From Brevibacterium antiquum (GTDB taxonomy: Bacteria; Actinomycetota; Actinomycetes; Actinomycetales; Brevibacteriaceae), in the NCBI RefSeq assembly GCF_016107655.1, contig NZ_JABASX010000009.1, forward strand, positions 124,001-188,000: DNA of 64,000 bases, in the 5' to 3' direction. How positions within the stretch are numbered: the first letter of the stretch is position 1; every line of letters starts with the position of its first letter. The notes under the pieces are model-generated. The model saw only the letters and a list, made by a program, of their open reading frames with translations. It was not told where the DNA came from and made no database searches. Below are positions 49,332 through 57,816 of the stretch, piece by piece. The position numbers were made by a program, and so were the translations under genes.

Positions 49332-49342
49332 ATGCTGACCAT
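49321..49342. promoter_or_regulatory. Perfect 22-bp palindrome over the CmtR start codon
   Basis: ATGGTCAGCAT at 49321-49331 is followed immediately by its complement ATGCTGACCAT. The minus-strand ATG of the repressor is at the centre. A further half site of the GGTCAGC-type lies about 20 bases upstream of the gene. Position and symmetry suggest the CmtR operator. Confidence 0.7.
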
Positions 49343-49397
49343 ACAGTATGCGCTGACCTATATCGACAGGACTGAACGTATGTGTCGGCCTGTCGGA

Positions 49398-49480
49398 TCA
49401 CCTTCCTGATCGAGCCTCGAGTGACCGGGCCTCACGTGACCGGGTCACCTTCCTGATCTGGCCTCGAGTGACCGGGTCTC
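49398..49480. repeat. 36-bp direct repeats, 47 bp apart
   Basis: Copies at 49398-49433 and 49445-49480 begin TCACCTTCCTGATC and differ at a few bases. The second overlaps the stop end of the sigma-factor remnant, so the gene tail appears duplicated. The surrounding 49332-49733 gap otherwise holds only that remnant. Confidence 0.7.
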
Positions 49481-49576
49481 GAGATAGGCGCGTTCGGCGG
49501 GGTCGGTGGTCAGCTCGATGGCGCGGCGATAGGCCCGCTGGGCCTCCTCATGAGCGGCCGCGTTTCGGTCGCTCAT
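49445..49576 (-). pseudogene. C-terminal remnant of a sigma-70-like (DUF6596) factor
   Basis: An ATG-to-stop frame of 43 codons reads MSDRNAAAHEEAQRAYRRAI, then ELTTDPAERAYLETRSLEAR. The AYRRAIELTTDPAERAYL pattern is the C-terminal end of DUF6596-type ECF sigma factors, whose usual length is about 400 residues. Nothing upstream continues it. It is too short to function as a sigma factor; a leftover of a deleted gene is most likely. The family call is from memory of the motif. Confidence 0.55.
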
Positions 49577-49733
49577 CATTGAGACGACCGAGATCGCGCC
49601 GATTCGACACGTACGTGAAGATTATCGCGAGAATTGCTGCATGACAACGGAATTCACCGGCTTCGGACAGCGCAGAACACGACCTTTCCGGGCCAGATCT
49701 CACTCTGTCCTGCACAGGCAGTAGTTTGGTTCC

Positions 49734-51509
49734 ATGACCTCACCCGATTCCGCCCCCGCTGCGTGGTGTGTGATCGGCCGTGCGCCCGATCGCGCTCTTG
49801 GCGGCGTTCGGGGCATGGGTTCGATGATCGCCGTCGTCGACCTCGACGATGCCAGGCAGCGGATCGGCAGCCACCACCTCGGCGCGGATGAGCTGCCGGA
49901 ATTCGTGCGAAGCCGAGAAGCACAGAGCCGGCCGCGGTGGGTCTTCAGCGACACTCCGAATTGGTACCCCGCCCTGTTGGCCGCCGGGGTGGAGATCGAA
50001 CGCTGCTATGACCTGCGGCTGACCCACGCGATACTCATGCGCTCGGAACTCGTCACGGATCACGGTGCCGTCGTGGCTGCGCAGGAGTGGGACGCGGGCC
50101 CCGTGAGTGCACCGACCGCGCCCGAGGCGGAGGCGCTCTTCGAAGTCACCGAACGACGCAGCCACATCAAGACGGTCCCGCACGACATCGAGTCTGCGCT
50201 CGCCGAATTCTCCCGTCAGTCCACCGCCTTGCAGACTGCCTCCGATCCCGGCCGGCTGCGTCTGCTGCTCGCCGCGGAGTCCGCCGGTGGGCTCGTGGCC
50301 GCGGAAATGCAGGCGGCCGGGGTGCCCTGGGACGTCGCCGAACACGACCGGATCCTCGCTGAGGAACTCGGTCCCCGACCGGCGCGGGATGCGAAGCCCG
50401 CGAAGATGCTCGCCGTCGCCGAGGAGGTCCGGGCCGCCCTCGACGACCCGCGGGCCAATCTCGACTCCCACGTCAAACTCCTCCACTCCCTGCATGCCGC
50501 CGGAATCAATGTCGCCTCGACGTCGAAATGGGAGCTCGAGCAGAGCGAACACCCCGCCATCGCACCCTTGCTGCAGTACAAGAAGCAGTCTCGTCTGCTG
50601 ACTGCCAACGGTTGGCATTGGCTCGACGAATGGGTCTCCGAGGGCAGGTACCGTCCCGTCTACGTGCCCGGAGGAGTCGTCACCGGTCGCTGGGCAGCCA
50701 GCGGCGGCGGTGCTCTCCAGATTCCTCGTCAGCTGCGACCGGCCCTGCGCGCGGACCCCGGCTGGCGGCTGGTCTCGGCCGATGTCGCCCAGCTGGAGCC
50801 ACGGGCGCTCGCCGCCATGTCCGGGGACGCAGCAATGGCCGAGGCCGGTCGTGGTCGCGACCTGTACTCCGGCCTCGTCGACGAAGGAATCGTCGGCACC
50901 CGACAGGAGGCGAAGATCGCAGTGCTCGGCGCCATGTACGGTTCCACGACCGGTGACAGCGGCAGACTCGTTCCCCGTCTGCGCACGAGCTTTCCCGCCG
51001 CCATGGGCTTGGTCGATTCTGCCGCCGAGGTGGGTTCACGAGGTGGGGTCGTGTCCACGTGGTTGGGCAGGACGTCACCGGTGCCCGGCGTTGGATGGCG
51101 CCGAGTTCAGTCGGCGGCGAACCAGTTCGACGCCACCTCACAGGACGAGAACCGTGCCCGGCGTGCCGCCGGTGACCAGGGACGCTTCACCCGCAACTTC
51201 GTCGTCCAGGGAACCGCCGCCGAATGGGCCTTGGCTTGGCTGGCCGACCTGAGACTGCGGCTGTCACGGCTGCCGGCCGTCGATGACCGCAGCCCTGGAA
51301 CTGCCTCGGGACCGGTGTTCTCACGACGGGCTCACCTGGTGTTCTTCCTCCACGATGAGGTCATCGTGCATGCCCCGGCCCAGCAGGCCGAAGCCGCTGC
51401 CGAGGCGATCAGGGAAGCGGCCGCCTCGGCGGGGAAGCTCCTGTTCGGCAATGCACCGGTCGACTTTCCTCTCGATCTCACGATCTCCGAACGGGCCGCC
51501 AAGGGCTAG
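49734..51509 (+). CDS. Polymerase A family bifunctional 3'-5' exonuclease/DNA polymerase-like protein
   Basis: A 591-residue protein. The polymerase core has TGRWAASGGGALQIPRQL, motif A as SADVAQLEPRALAAM, motif B as RQEAKIAVLGAMYGSTTGDS and motif C as VFFLHDEVIVHAP; the metal-binding Asp and Glu are retained. The N-terminal part resembles a reduced exonuclease-like domain. Such short PolA paralogues are common in actinobacteria and are not essential replication enzymes; a repair role is assumed. TAGTTT lies five bases before the ATG, and there is no ribosome site. Confidence 0.88.
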   Translation: MTSPDSAPAAWCVIGRAPDRALGGVRGMGSMIAVVDLDDARQRIGSHHLGADELPEFVRSREAQSRPRWVFSDTPNWYPALLAAGVEIERCYDLRLTHAILMRSELVTDHGAVVAAQEWDAGPVSAPTAPEAEALFEVTERRSHIKTVPHDIESALAEFSRQSTALQTASDPGRLRLLLAAESAGGLVAAEMQAAGVPWDVAEHDRILAEELGPRPARDAKPAKMLAVAEEVRAALDDPRANLDSHVKLLHSLHAAGINVASTSKWELEQSEHPAIAPLLQYKKQSRLLTANGWHWLDEWVSEGRYRPVYVPGGVVTGRWAASGGGALQIPRQLRPALRADPGWRLVSADVAQLEPRALAAMSGDAAMAEAGRGRDLYSGLVDEGIVGTRQEAKIAVLGAMYGSTTGDSGRLVPRLRTSFPAAMGLVDSAAEVGSRGGVVSTWLGRTSPVPGVGWRRVQSAANQFDATSQDENRARRAAGDQGRFTRNFVVQGTAAEWALAWLADLRLRLSRLPAVDDRSPGTASGPVFSRRAHLVFFLHDEVIVHAPAQQAEAAAEAIREAAASAGKLLFGNAPVDFPLDLTISERAAKG

Positions 51510-51674
51510 GGATCGGCGAAGGGGCGCAGGGCGGTACAGAAGGTGCGTCTGTTGCAGGGATCACGGGAGGGTCCGGAATAAGCGACAGATAAGGGGTGCT
51601 GCATATAGGGTATCGGCGGTCCCGTCACGGAGCCGCCAGAGCATTCGGAGTCGTCACAGCACAGAGGAGTTTCC

Positions 51675-52760
51675 ATGACCTTCACCGTCAAGGCACTGCA
51701 GAAGACAGGCCCCGACCAGCCGTTCCAGGTCGCGAACATCGAACGCCGCGACCCCCGGACCGATGACGTGGTCATCGATATCAAGGCCGCCGGAATCTGC
51801 CACAGCGACATCCACACCATCCGCAACGAATGGGGCGAGGCGCACTTCCCCCTGACCGTCGGCCATGAGATCGCCGGCGTCGTCGAGGCCGTCGGCTCCG
51901 ATGTCACCGACTGGAAGGTCGGTGATCGCGTAGGCGTGGGCTGCATGGTCAACTCGTGCGGAGAGTGTGAGGAATGCCGGGCAGGGCAGGAGCAGAACTG
52001 CCTCAACGGCCAGGTCGGGACCTACAACTCCACCGACGTCGACGACACCATCACCCAGGGCGGCTACGCCGAGAAGGTCGTCGTCAACGAGCGCTTCGTC
52101 TGCCGTATCCCCGACGCTCTCGACTTCGACGTCGCGGCACCGCTGCTCTGCGCCGGCATCACCACCTATGCGCCGCTCAACCGCTGGGGCGCAGGTGAGA
52201 GCAAGGACGGAGCACCGAAGAAGGTCGCCATTCTGGGACTCGGCGGACTCGGCCACATGGGCGTCCAGATCGCCGTCGCCATGGGCGCGGACGTCACCGT
52301 CCTCTCCCGCACCCTGAATAAGGAGAAGGCGGCGCTCGAGCTCGGCGCGAAGCAGATGCTCGCGACGACAGAGGAAGACTTCTTCAGCAGGCACCGCGGA
52401 GAATTCAACCTCATCCTCAATACGATCAGCGCGGACATTCCCGTCGACAAGTATCTGAGTCTGCTCAAGGCCCGGGGAGTCATGACCGTCGTCGGAATGC
52501 CTCCGGAGAAGCAGCAGCTGTCCTTCGCCTCCGTGATCGGCGGCGCCAAGGTGCTGGCCGGATCGATGATCGGCGGCATCGCCGAGACACAGGAGATGCT
52601 CGACTTCTGCGCGAAGCACGACATCGCCGCCACAATCGAGACCGTGAGCATCGACGAGGCGGATGCGACCTATGACCGCGTCGTCGCCGGCGACGTCTAC
52701 TTCCGTGCCGTCATCGACACCGCAACATTCGAGGGCGCCGAGGTGACCGCGCTCGCCTGA
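51675..52760 (+). CDS. Zinc-dependent alcohol dehydrogenase (MDR superfamily)
   Basis: A 361-residue zinc enzyme. Catalytic zinc ligands lie in GICHSDIHTI and TVGHEIAGVV; the structural zinc lobe is CGECEECRAGQEQNC; the NAD(P) loop is AILGLGGLGHMGVQIAVAMG. It resembles the YahK/AdhA cinnamyl-alcohol-type group, which is NADP-dependent and reduces a broad range of aldehydes. A strong terminator follows. It is probably monocistronic. Confidence 0.92.
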   Translation: MTFTVKALQKTGPDQPFQVANIERRDPRTDDVVIDIKAAGICHSDIHTIRNEWGEAHFPLTVGHEIAGVVEAVGSDVTDWKVGDRVGVGCMVNSCGECEECRAGQEQNCLNGQVGTYNSTDVDDTITQGGYAEKVVVNERFVCRIPDALDFDVAAPLLCAGITTYAPLNRWGAGESKDGAPKKVAILGLGGLGHMGVQIAVAMGADVTVLSRTLNKEKAALELGAKQMLATTEEDFFSRHRGEFNLILNTISADIPVDKYLSLLKARGVMTVVGMPPEKQQLSFASVIGGAKVLAGSMIGGIAETQEMLDFCAKHDIAATIETVSIDEADATYDRVVAGDVYFRAVIDTATFEGAEVTALA

Positions 52761-52771
52761 TTGGTGAGGTC

Positions 52772-52812
52772 AAGGGGCCGTTTCGCTGATTGTTCAGCGA
52801 GGCGGCCCCTTT
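52772..52812 (+). terminator. Terminator after the alcohol dehydrogenase gene
   Basis: AAGGGGCCG (52772-52780) pairs with CGGCCCCTT (52803-52811), with a second inner stem (TCGCTGA/TCAGCGA), followed by TTTT. A strong rho-independent terminator. Confidence 0.85.
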
Positions 52813-52989
52813 TCTGCAATGCAGTCCGTCCCAGCGCTGGAACTGCTCACGCCAGTCCTCGGGGTGGTCGTCGGCGATGAGGATCGACGAACGCAGTGCC
52901 CGGTTCGTCGGCTGAACGGTCGGGGACCTGGGTTGCGGGATACCGCAATCCGGGCGCTGTCGTCAGGGATCGGCGGTAGTCTGAGCCGC

Positions 52990-53457
52990 ATGACGAGTCG
53001 GCAGAGGCAGGTGGGCGATATGCCCCTGGTGCTGTTGATCCTCTACACCGTCTTCATCGGCTTCATGACGCTGACCCCCTACCAGCTCGACGTCAGCCCT
53101 GCGGGTCCGATCGGCAGGCTGCTCCAGTTCTTCGCCGATCACCAGGTGACGTCATGGCTGACCTATACACTCGTCGAGAAGCTGGCGAATGTCGCCATGT
53201 TCGTCCCGTTCGGATTCCTGCTCGCTCTGCATATGGGGCGTCGGCGCTGGTGGGTCGGCGCGGCGGCGGGCGCGGCCTTCACGTGCCTGATCGAGGGGGC
53301 TCAGGTGACTCTGCTCTCGCCCACTCGCTACGGCACGATCAGCGATCTCGTCACGAACACGCTCGGTGCCGTGATCGGTGCCGTCCTTGCGCTGATCTTC
53401 ATGATCCTGCTGCCTCCGCGAGATGAACCGGAGGAGGTCGATCGCGTCGTGCGTTGA
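52990..53457 (+). CDS. VanZ-like family membrane protein
   Basis: A 155-residue protein from ATG 52990. Four hydrophobic segments and the VanZ-like motifs ANVAMFVPFGFLLALHMG, IEGAQVTLL and the DLVTNTLGAVIG helix are present. VanZ-like proteins are small membrane proteins of unknown biochemistry; VanZ itself adds teicoplanin resistance. The upstream start at 52819 adds unlikely sequence. TAGTCT seven bases before the ATG suggests a short or absent leader. Confidence 0.85.
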   Translation: MTSRQRQVGDMPLVLLILYTVFIGFMTLTPYQLDVSPAGPIGRLLQFFADHQVTSWLTYTLVEKLANVAMFVPFGFLLALHMGRRRWWVGAAAGAAFTCLIEGAQVTLLSPTRYGTISDLVTNTLGAVIGAVLALIFMILLPPRDEPEEVDRVVR

Positions 53458-53816
53458 GGGACCCGCACCTCGGCGACCTCAGCTCTCGGGTGCGCCAGAA
53501 GTCGGCCGAATTCTACGAGGGGACGATCGGCCTGACACGGGCGCCTGCGGGGCCGCCCGGAGCGGTGGTCTTCGCGACCTCTCCGATACCGTTCGCCGTG
53601 CGTGAGCCGTTGCCCGACGTTGATCTCGACTCGCTCGATCGTCCTGGAATCGGGGTTGCGCTGTGGTTCAACTGCGATGATTCCCAGGCCCTGCACGACC
53701 GCCTCGTCGAATCAGGGGTCGAGAACCTGCGCTCCCCGGCACCGAGTCCCTTCGGTCTGACGTTCACCTTCGTCGATCCCGAGGGCTACGCGGTGACCAT
53801 GCACGACGCGGGCTGA
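53454..53816 (+). CDS. VOC-family protein (glyoxalase/bleomycin resistance-like)
   Basis: A 120-residue protein whose TTG start overlaps the VanZ stop. The fold markers are RQKSAEFYEGTIGLTRAPAG, RPGIGVALWFNCDDSQALHD and LTFTFVDPEGYAVTMHD. The N-terminus is slightly short and lacks the usual first beta strand with a His, so the metal site may be incomplete. No specific reaction can be assigned. Confidence 0.75.
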   Translation: MRDPHLGDLSSRVRQKSAEFYEGTIGLTRAPAGPPGAVVFATSPIPFAVREPLPDVDLDSLDRPGIGVALWFNCDDSQALHDRLVESGVENLRSPAPSPFGLTFTFVDPEGYAVTMHDAG

Positions 53817-53929
53817 GGCGAGTTGAGCCGAACCAAGCCGAAACGAGCGGAGCCGTTGGAATCTGAGCGGGTCGACCGTCAACGATCGACCACCTCGGTG
53901 AGGTGCCGGTCAGGGAAGCAGCTGCCCGC

Positions 53930-54361
53930 TCACCCCAGGGAATCGACGACCTTCGCGATCCGGCGCTCCCGCGTGGCCTCGGCCTTGGCCGATTCGACCT
54001 GACGCACATGCTCCTTGCGCTTCGAAGGGGCCAACCCATCGAAGACCTCACGGACGCCGGCACTGTCGAGCGCCTCGGCGAGGTCATCGGGAACCGGGGT
54101 CTCGCGTGACGAGGTGTCGTGGGTCAGCGTGACCTCGTGGGTCTCGCCGCCGGACACACCCGCCGCCTCACGATGTTCCTTGGCCAACGGGAGGAGGAAC
54201 TTTCCGCCCATCACCGCGGTCGTGGAGGGATAGGAGTGCTCGGCGATCGTGACGATGACCGGGACTCGTTTTCCGACTCCGAAGCCGAGCACGATGTCCT
54301 CGGGCACCTCGATGCCGACATTATTGCCCAGCTGCAGGAGAGTCGTTGTGAAGGTGACCAT
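53930..54361 (-). CDS. DUF1905/YdeI-domain protein
   Basis: A 143-residue protein: VTFTTTLLQLGNNVGIEVPE with GKRVPVIVTI is the DUF1905 barrel, and the C-terminal FDGLAPSKRKEHVRQVESAK is the YdeI/OmpD-associated helix. These small proteins are widespread, and their function is unknown. It stands alone between convergent and co-directional neighbours, with no visible operon. Confidence 0.85.
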   Translation of the reverse strand: MVTFTTTLLQLGNNVGIEVPEDIVLGFGVGKRVPVIVTIAEHSYPSTTAVMGGKFLLPLAKEHREAAGVSGGETHEVTLTHDTSSRETPVPDDLAEALDSAGVREVFDGLAPSKRKEHVRQVESAKAEATRERRIAKVVDSLG

Positions 54362-54393
54362 GGCCGAATCCTACGCCTAGGCGGGCGCGTGCT

Positions 54394-55497
54394 CTAGTAG
54401 TCGTTGCGGTCGGCGCGGGCCCTGTCTGCGTCGACGTTGATGTTCGCGGCGCGGCCCTGTGCGTCCGCGTCGCGATCCGCATCGGTCTCGGCACGATCGG
54501 CATCGGCCTCGGTCTCGTCCTCATCCTCATAGTCCTCGTCGGCCTGTGAGAACGTCGGGATCCAGCAGGAGACTCGTGCGGCGTAGTCGTCGTACTCGGC
54601 GCCGAAGCGCTGATGCAGGTCGGCTTCCTCGTGCGGGCGGATCAGCCAGTTCCACAGCAGCGAACCGGCGATGGCGTAGGCGATGACCATCCATGAACCG
54701 ATGAAGAGCCCGATCGCCACACCCTGGACGATGCCGGCGATGGCCATGGGATTGCGAACGAAGGCGTACGGTCCCCTCTTGACGAAATGGTGGGCCATCG
54801 CGGCGGGCAGGGGGGTACCGGAACCGAAGTTCGCAATCGCCCGTGCAGACCACACGCCGAGGACGGTGCCGAAGGCGAGAAGAGCGAAACCGGCGACGAT
54901 CACGAGAATAGGGAACTTCACGGTCAGGTTCCAGCGTTCCTCGAACGAATTGATGATCCCCGGAATGACGATCAGGAACACGCCCCAGAAGACCATGATC
55001 TGGATCGTGGTTCTGATCAGGAGCTGAGACCTCACGCGTGTGTGAGAGCTGCGGAAGGCGAATGGGCCGGTGACGAGGCGTTCGGAAGGGATCCTGCCGA
55101 GGATCATGAGTGTCCCGGCGAGGATGCTGCCCACTGCGGCTGCCACCATGAGGACGGCGCCCAGGCCCGCCTCGGTGGTGACGGTGGCATAGATGACCAT
55201 GCAGAGGGCGACGAGGGTCGTCCAGGCAGTGGCCAACCAAACAGCCCAGCGGAAGTTGAGTGCCGCCAGAGCCGAGCCGATGACGAACAGCGGGATGTCG
55301 ACGATGGCGATGAGCAGCGGGCTGAGACCACCCAGCGTGGCCTCACGCAGTGCTGGAAGCGTGATGGTGCCGAGCCACCACGCGGCGCCGGCGAGCGACT
55401 GGAGGGCGAAGTACATTCGGCCGTGGAAGATCCGCAGCGGCTTGTTCTGTGCGGTGGGTTTCTTGTGCCTGCTCGGCATCTTCATTGATCGGCTCAT
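54394..55497 (-). CDS. Isoprenylcysteine methyltransferase-like membrane protein
   Basis: A 367-residue protein starting at ATG 55497 within the phzF stop. About eight TM segments; the C-terminal third has the ICMT/PEMT pattern HHFVKRGPYAFVRNPMAIAG followed by LIRPHEEADLHQRFGAEYDD. This group methylates lipids or small thiols, or has lost activity. The last 40 residues are an acidic and Ala/Arg/Asp-rich tail of DADRA-type repeats. The substrate is unknown. Confidence 0.78.
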   Translation of the reverse strand: MSRSMKMPSRHKKPTAQNKPLRIFHGRMYFALQSLAGAAWWLGTITLPALREATLGGLSPLLIAIVDIPLFVIGSALAALNFRWAVWLATAWTTLVALCMVIYATVTTEAGLGAVLMVAAAVGSILAGTLMILGRIPSERLVTGPFAFRSSHTRVRSQLLIRTTIQIMVFWGVFLIVIPGIINSFEERWNLTVKFPILVIVAGFALLAFGTVLGVWSARAIANFGSGTPLPAAMAHHFVKRGPYAFVRNPMAIAGIVQGVAIGLFIGSWMVIAYAIAGSLLWNWLIRPHEEADLHQRFGAEYDDYAARVSCWIPTFSQADEDYEDEDETEADADRAETDADRDADAQGRAANINVDADRARADRNDY

Positions 55498-56333
55498 GCG
55501 AACGCCGTCCCTCGGAAGCACACGGTCGTGGGTCCGCCGACCCAGACCTCATCGTTTTCATAGGAGATCGAGACGACACCGGCTCGTCCGAGCGCGGTGC
55601 CCTGCGTGACGGTGTACTTCTCCGGCGCAAGGCCGGAAGCGATGATCCACTGCGCGACTGAGGCATTGAGGCTGCCCGTCACGGGATCCTCGGCCACGCC
55701 TGCGCCGGGGACGAACGCTCGGATCTCAAACTCATGCTCGCTCTCATCCGGGTGGGAGCCCAGGACGCCGAGCTTGGCGTCGGGAATCTGCGAGAAGTCA
55801 GGTTCGAGGTCGAGGACCTGCTGCGCACTCGTCAGCCTCACTGCGGCCCAGCCTGGTCCGTTGTCGACCCACTGATGACCAAGGATCTCTGCGCGGTCGA
55901 TGCGGAGGGCGGAGGCGATCTGCTCGACGAAGCCTTCGTCGAGGTCACCGGTGCGGATCGGGTCGGGAGCGGCGAACGACAGGGTCTGGCCACCTCGGCG
56001 AAGGTTGACGAGTCCGGCACCGCACTCCTGGACCACGGTCCCCTCGCTGCGCGGGACGCCTCCTGCCTCCAGCCATGCGGCCGCCGAACCGAGTGTGGGG
56101 TGCCCGGCGAAGGGGAGTTCGCGGGCAGGTGTGAAGATTCGCAGACGGTAGTCGGCGCGTGGGTCGCTGGGTGGGAGGACGAATGTGGTCTCCGAGAGAT
56201 TTGTCCAATTGGCGATCCGCGCCATGTCCTCGTCGGCCAGCCCCTCTGCGTCGAGGACCACGGCCACAGGGTTGCCGCGATAGGGCTCGCTGGAGAAGAC
56301 ATCGACCTGGGCGAATGCTCGATTATGAGGCAA
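55494..56333 (-). CDS. PhzF-family isomerase/epimerase-like protein
   Basis: A 279-residue protein: FAQVDVFSSEPYRGNPVAVV, NLSETTFVLPPSDPRADYRL, the FAGHPTLGSAAAWLEAGG loop and DPVTGSLNASVAQWIIASG near the end. The catalytic Glu of PhzF falls in LSETTF. Named for phenazine synthesis, but most family members, like this one, have no phenazine context. It is coupled to the methyltransferase-like gene. Confidence 0.9.
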   Translation of the reverse strand: MPHNRAFAQVDVFSSEPYRGNPVAVVLDAEGLADEDMARIANWTNLSETTFVLPPSDPRADYRLRIFTPARELPFAGHPTLGSAAAWLEAGGVPRSEGTVVQECGAGLVNLRRGGQTLSFAAPDPIRTGDLDEGFVEQIASALRIDRAEILGHQWVDNGPGWAAVRLTSAQQVLDLEPDFSQIPDAKLGVLGSHPDESEHEFEIRAFVPGAGVAEDPVTGSLNASVAQWIIASGLAPEKYTVTQGTALGRAGVVSISYENDEVWVGGPTTVCFRGTAFA

Positions 56334-56519
56334 GAGGGGGAACTCCTTCGTTGAAAGGGCGCTGTTTCTTGGGGGTGCGCACTTCCCATGGTAATGGGGT
56401 GAAGCTCCAGGTGGGGGATCGGGCCCTGCTGCATCGGAGTGTCAGAACCGCTGTGGGCGCCGAATGCGGCAAGATAGCTTGCCGTTCTAACCGGGTTGTT
56501 GTCGTGTGTCGAGTCGTCG

Positions 56520-57698
56520 TCACCGGTTGAGGGCGGCAGCGATCCGGTCGGGGGACAGGGCCGCATCGATGGCCAGGTGCGCCGCGCCCAGTATGGCGGC
56601 ATCTCCGGCTGCGCGCGAGGGGGCGATCGTCAGGTGTTCGGTCGACAGAGGGATGGAGCGCGCATAGACGACTTCGCGAACACCGGCCACGAGGTGTTCG
56701 GCCGCCTGCGCCATGGTCCCGCCGATGAGGATGAGGGAGGGGTTCATCAGGCTCACACATGTGGTGAGGACCTCGCCGAGGTCGCGCCCGGCCTGACGGA
56801 CGGCCTGGATCGCCTGCAGATCGCCGGCCTTGACGAGCCCCACGACGTCGGCCGGAGTCCCCGTCGCCAACCCCGACCGGGCGAGCTCGCGCGCAATCGC
56901 GCGCCCCGAGGCGACCGCTTCCAGGCACCCGCGATTGCCGCAGGCGCACGAAATGTCGGCCGCGCGAGGCAGAGCGACGTGGCCGATGTCGCCTGCGGCT
57001 CCGTGCGAGCCGCGGCGCAGTGAGCCGCCGGAGATGATGCCTGCTCCGATTCCCGTGGCGACCTTGACGAAGATGAGATCCGTGGTGTCGGGCCAGGCTG
57101 AGCTGCGCTCGCCGAGGGCCATGATGTTGACGTCGTTGTCGACGAGGACCGGGGCGGAGAACGTCTCCTTGAGGGCACCCGGCAGATCGAACCGGTCCCA
57201 GCCGGGCATGATCGGTGGATTGATCGGGCGACCCGACGAGAATTCGACCGGACCGGGCAGGCCGATGCCCACCCCGACGACATCCACGGCACTGCGATCA
57301 GCCTCGGCGAGCAGGCGCAGCGCCGAAGTGGTCAGCCACTCGATGGCGCTGACGGGGCCATCGGAGATCTCGCGTTCCTCGCCGATTTCCGCGAGGACGG
57401 TGCCGGTCAGATCCGTTACTGCCAGGCGAGCGTGTGAGGCGCCGAAGTCCGCGGCGACGACCACCCTGGCCCGCGGATTGAAGGCGAACTGTGAGCTCGG
57501 CCGGCCGCCTGTCGACACGGCGTCGCTGACTGGGGTGATGAGCCCGAGGCTGAGCAGCTGGTCGATTCTCTGCGCGACGGTGGGACGTGAGAGGCCGGTC
57601 GACTTCGCCAGATCGGCCCGAGTCCGCGGCTGACCGTCGCGCAGGAGCTGGAAGAGCCCGCCGGCATGCGACAGGTCGGGGGCGTGCGAAACTGTCAC
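56520..57698 (-). CDS. ROK-family transcriptional repressor
   Basis: About 392 residues. GTG 57698 is preferred because GAAGGG lies nine bases upstream; ATG 57707 adds three residues. The winged helix is LRDGQPRTRADLAKSTGLSR then PTVAQRIDQLLSLGLITPV. The ROK kinase fold has ADFGASHARLAVTDLTGTVL, VDNDVNIMALGE, and the zinc signature CACGNRGCLEAVASG. NagC/XylR-type repressors bind a sugar or sugar phosphate. It is divergent from the sugar operon and probably represses it. Confidence 0.92.
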   Translation of the reverse strand: MTVSHAPDLSHAGGLFQLLRDGQPRTRADLAKSTGLSRPTVAQRIDQLLSLGLITPVSDAVSTGGRPSSQFAFNPRARVVVAADFGASHARLAVTDLTGTVLAEIGEEREISDGPVSAIEWLTTSALRLLAEADRSAVDVVGVGIGLPGPVEFSSGRPINPPIMPGWDRFDLPGALKETFSAPVLVDNDVNIMALGERSSAWPDTTDLIFVKVATGIGAGIISGGSLRRGSHGAAGDIGHVALPRAADISCACGNRGCLEAVASGRAIARELARSGLATGTPADVVGLVKAGDLQAIQAVRQAGRDLGEVLTTCVSLMNPSLILIGGTMAQAAEHLVAGVREVVYARSIPLSTEHLTIAPSRAAGDAAILGAAHLAIDAALSPDRIAAALNR

Positions 57699-57761
57699 CT
57701 GGCTCATCCCTTCAGTAAAGCACATTCGGTAAAGCGCATTGCCCAAAGGTGACGATTGATA

Positions 57762-57811
57762 ACTTACTTTCAAAAAAAGCTTGACAGAAGTAGGCAAGCT
57801 GGCATCAGAAT
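57762..57811 (+). promoter_or_regulatory. Divergent sugar-operon control region
   Basis: ACTTACTTTC at 57762-57771 and GAAGTAGG at 57787-57794 form an imperfect inverted repeat around an A-rich centre, like ROK repressor sites. TTGACA at 57781-57786 and CAGAAT at 57806-57811 (19-base spacer) sit five bases before the ATG of the dehydrogenase gene, suggesting a leaderless transcript. Confidence 0.5.
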
Positions 57812-57816
57812 GATTC

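Noticed and set aside
52794..52991. Minus-strand frame containing RALRSSILIADDHPEDW
   Set aside because: It looks protein-like, but it runs through the terminator without its own stop, has no start signal and matches no family I know. It may be an old remnant.
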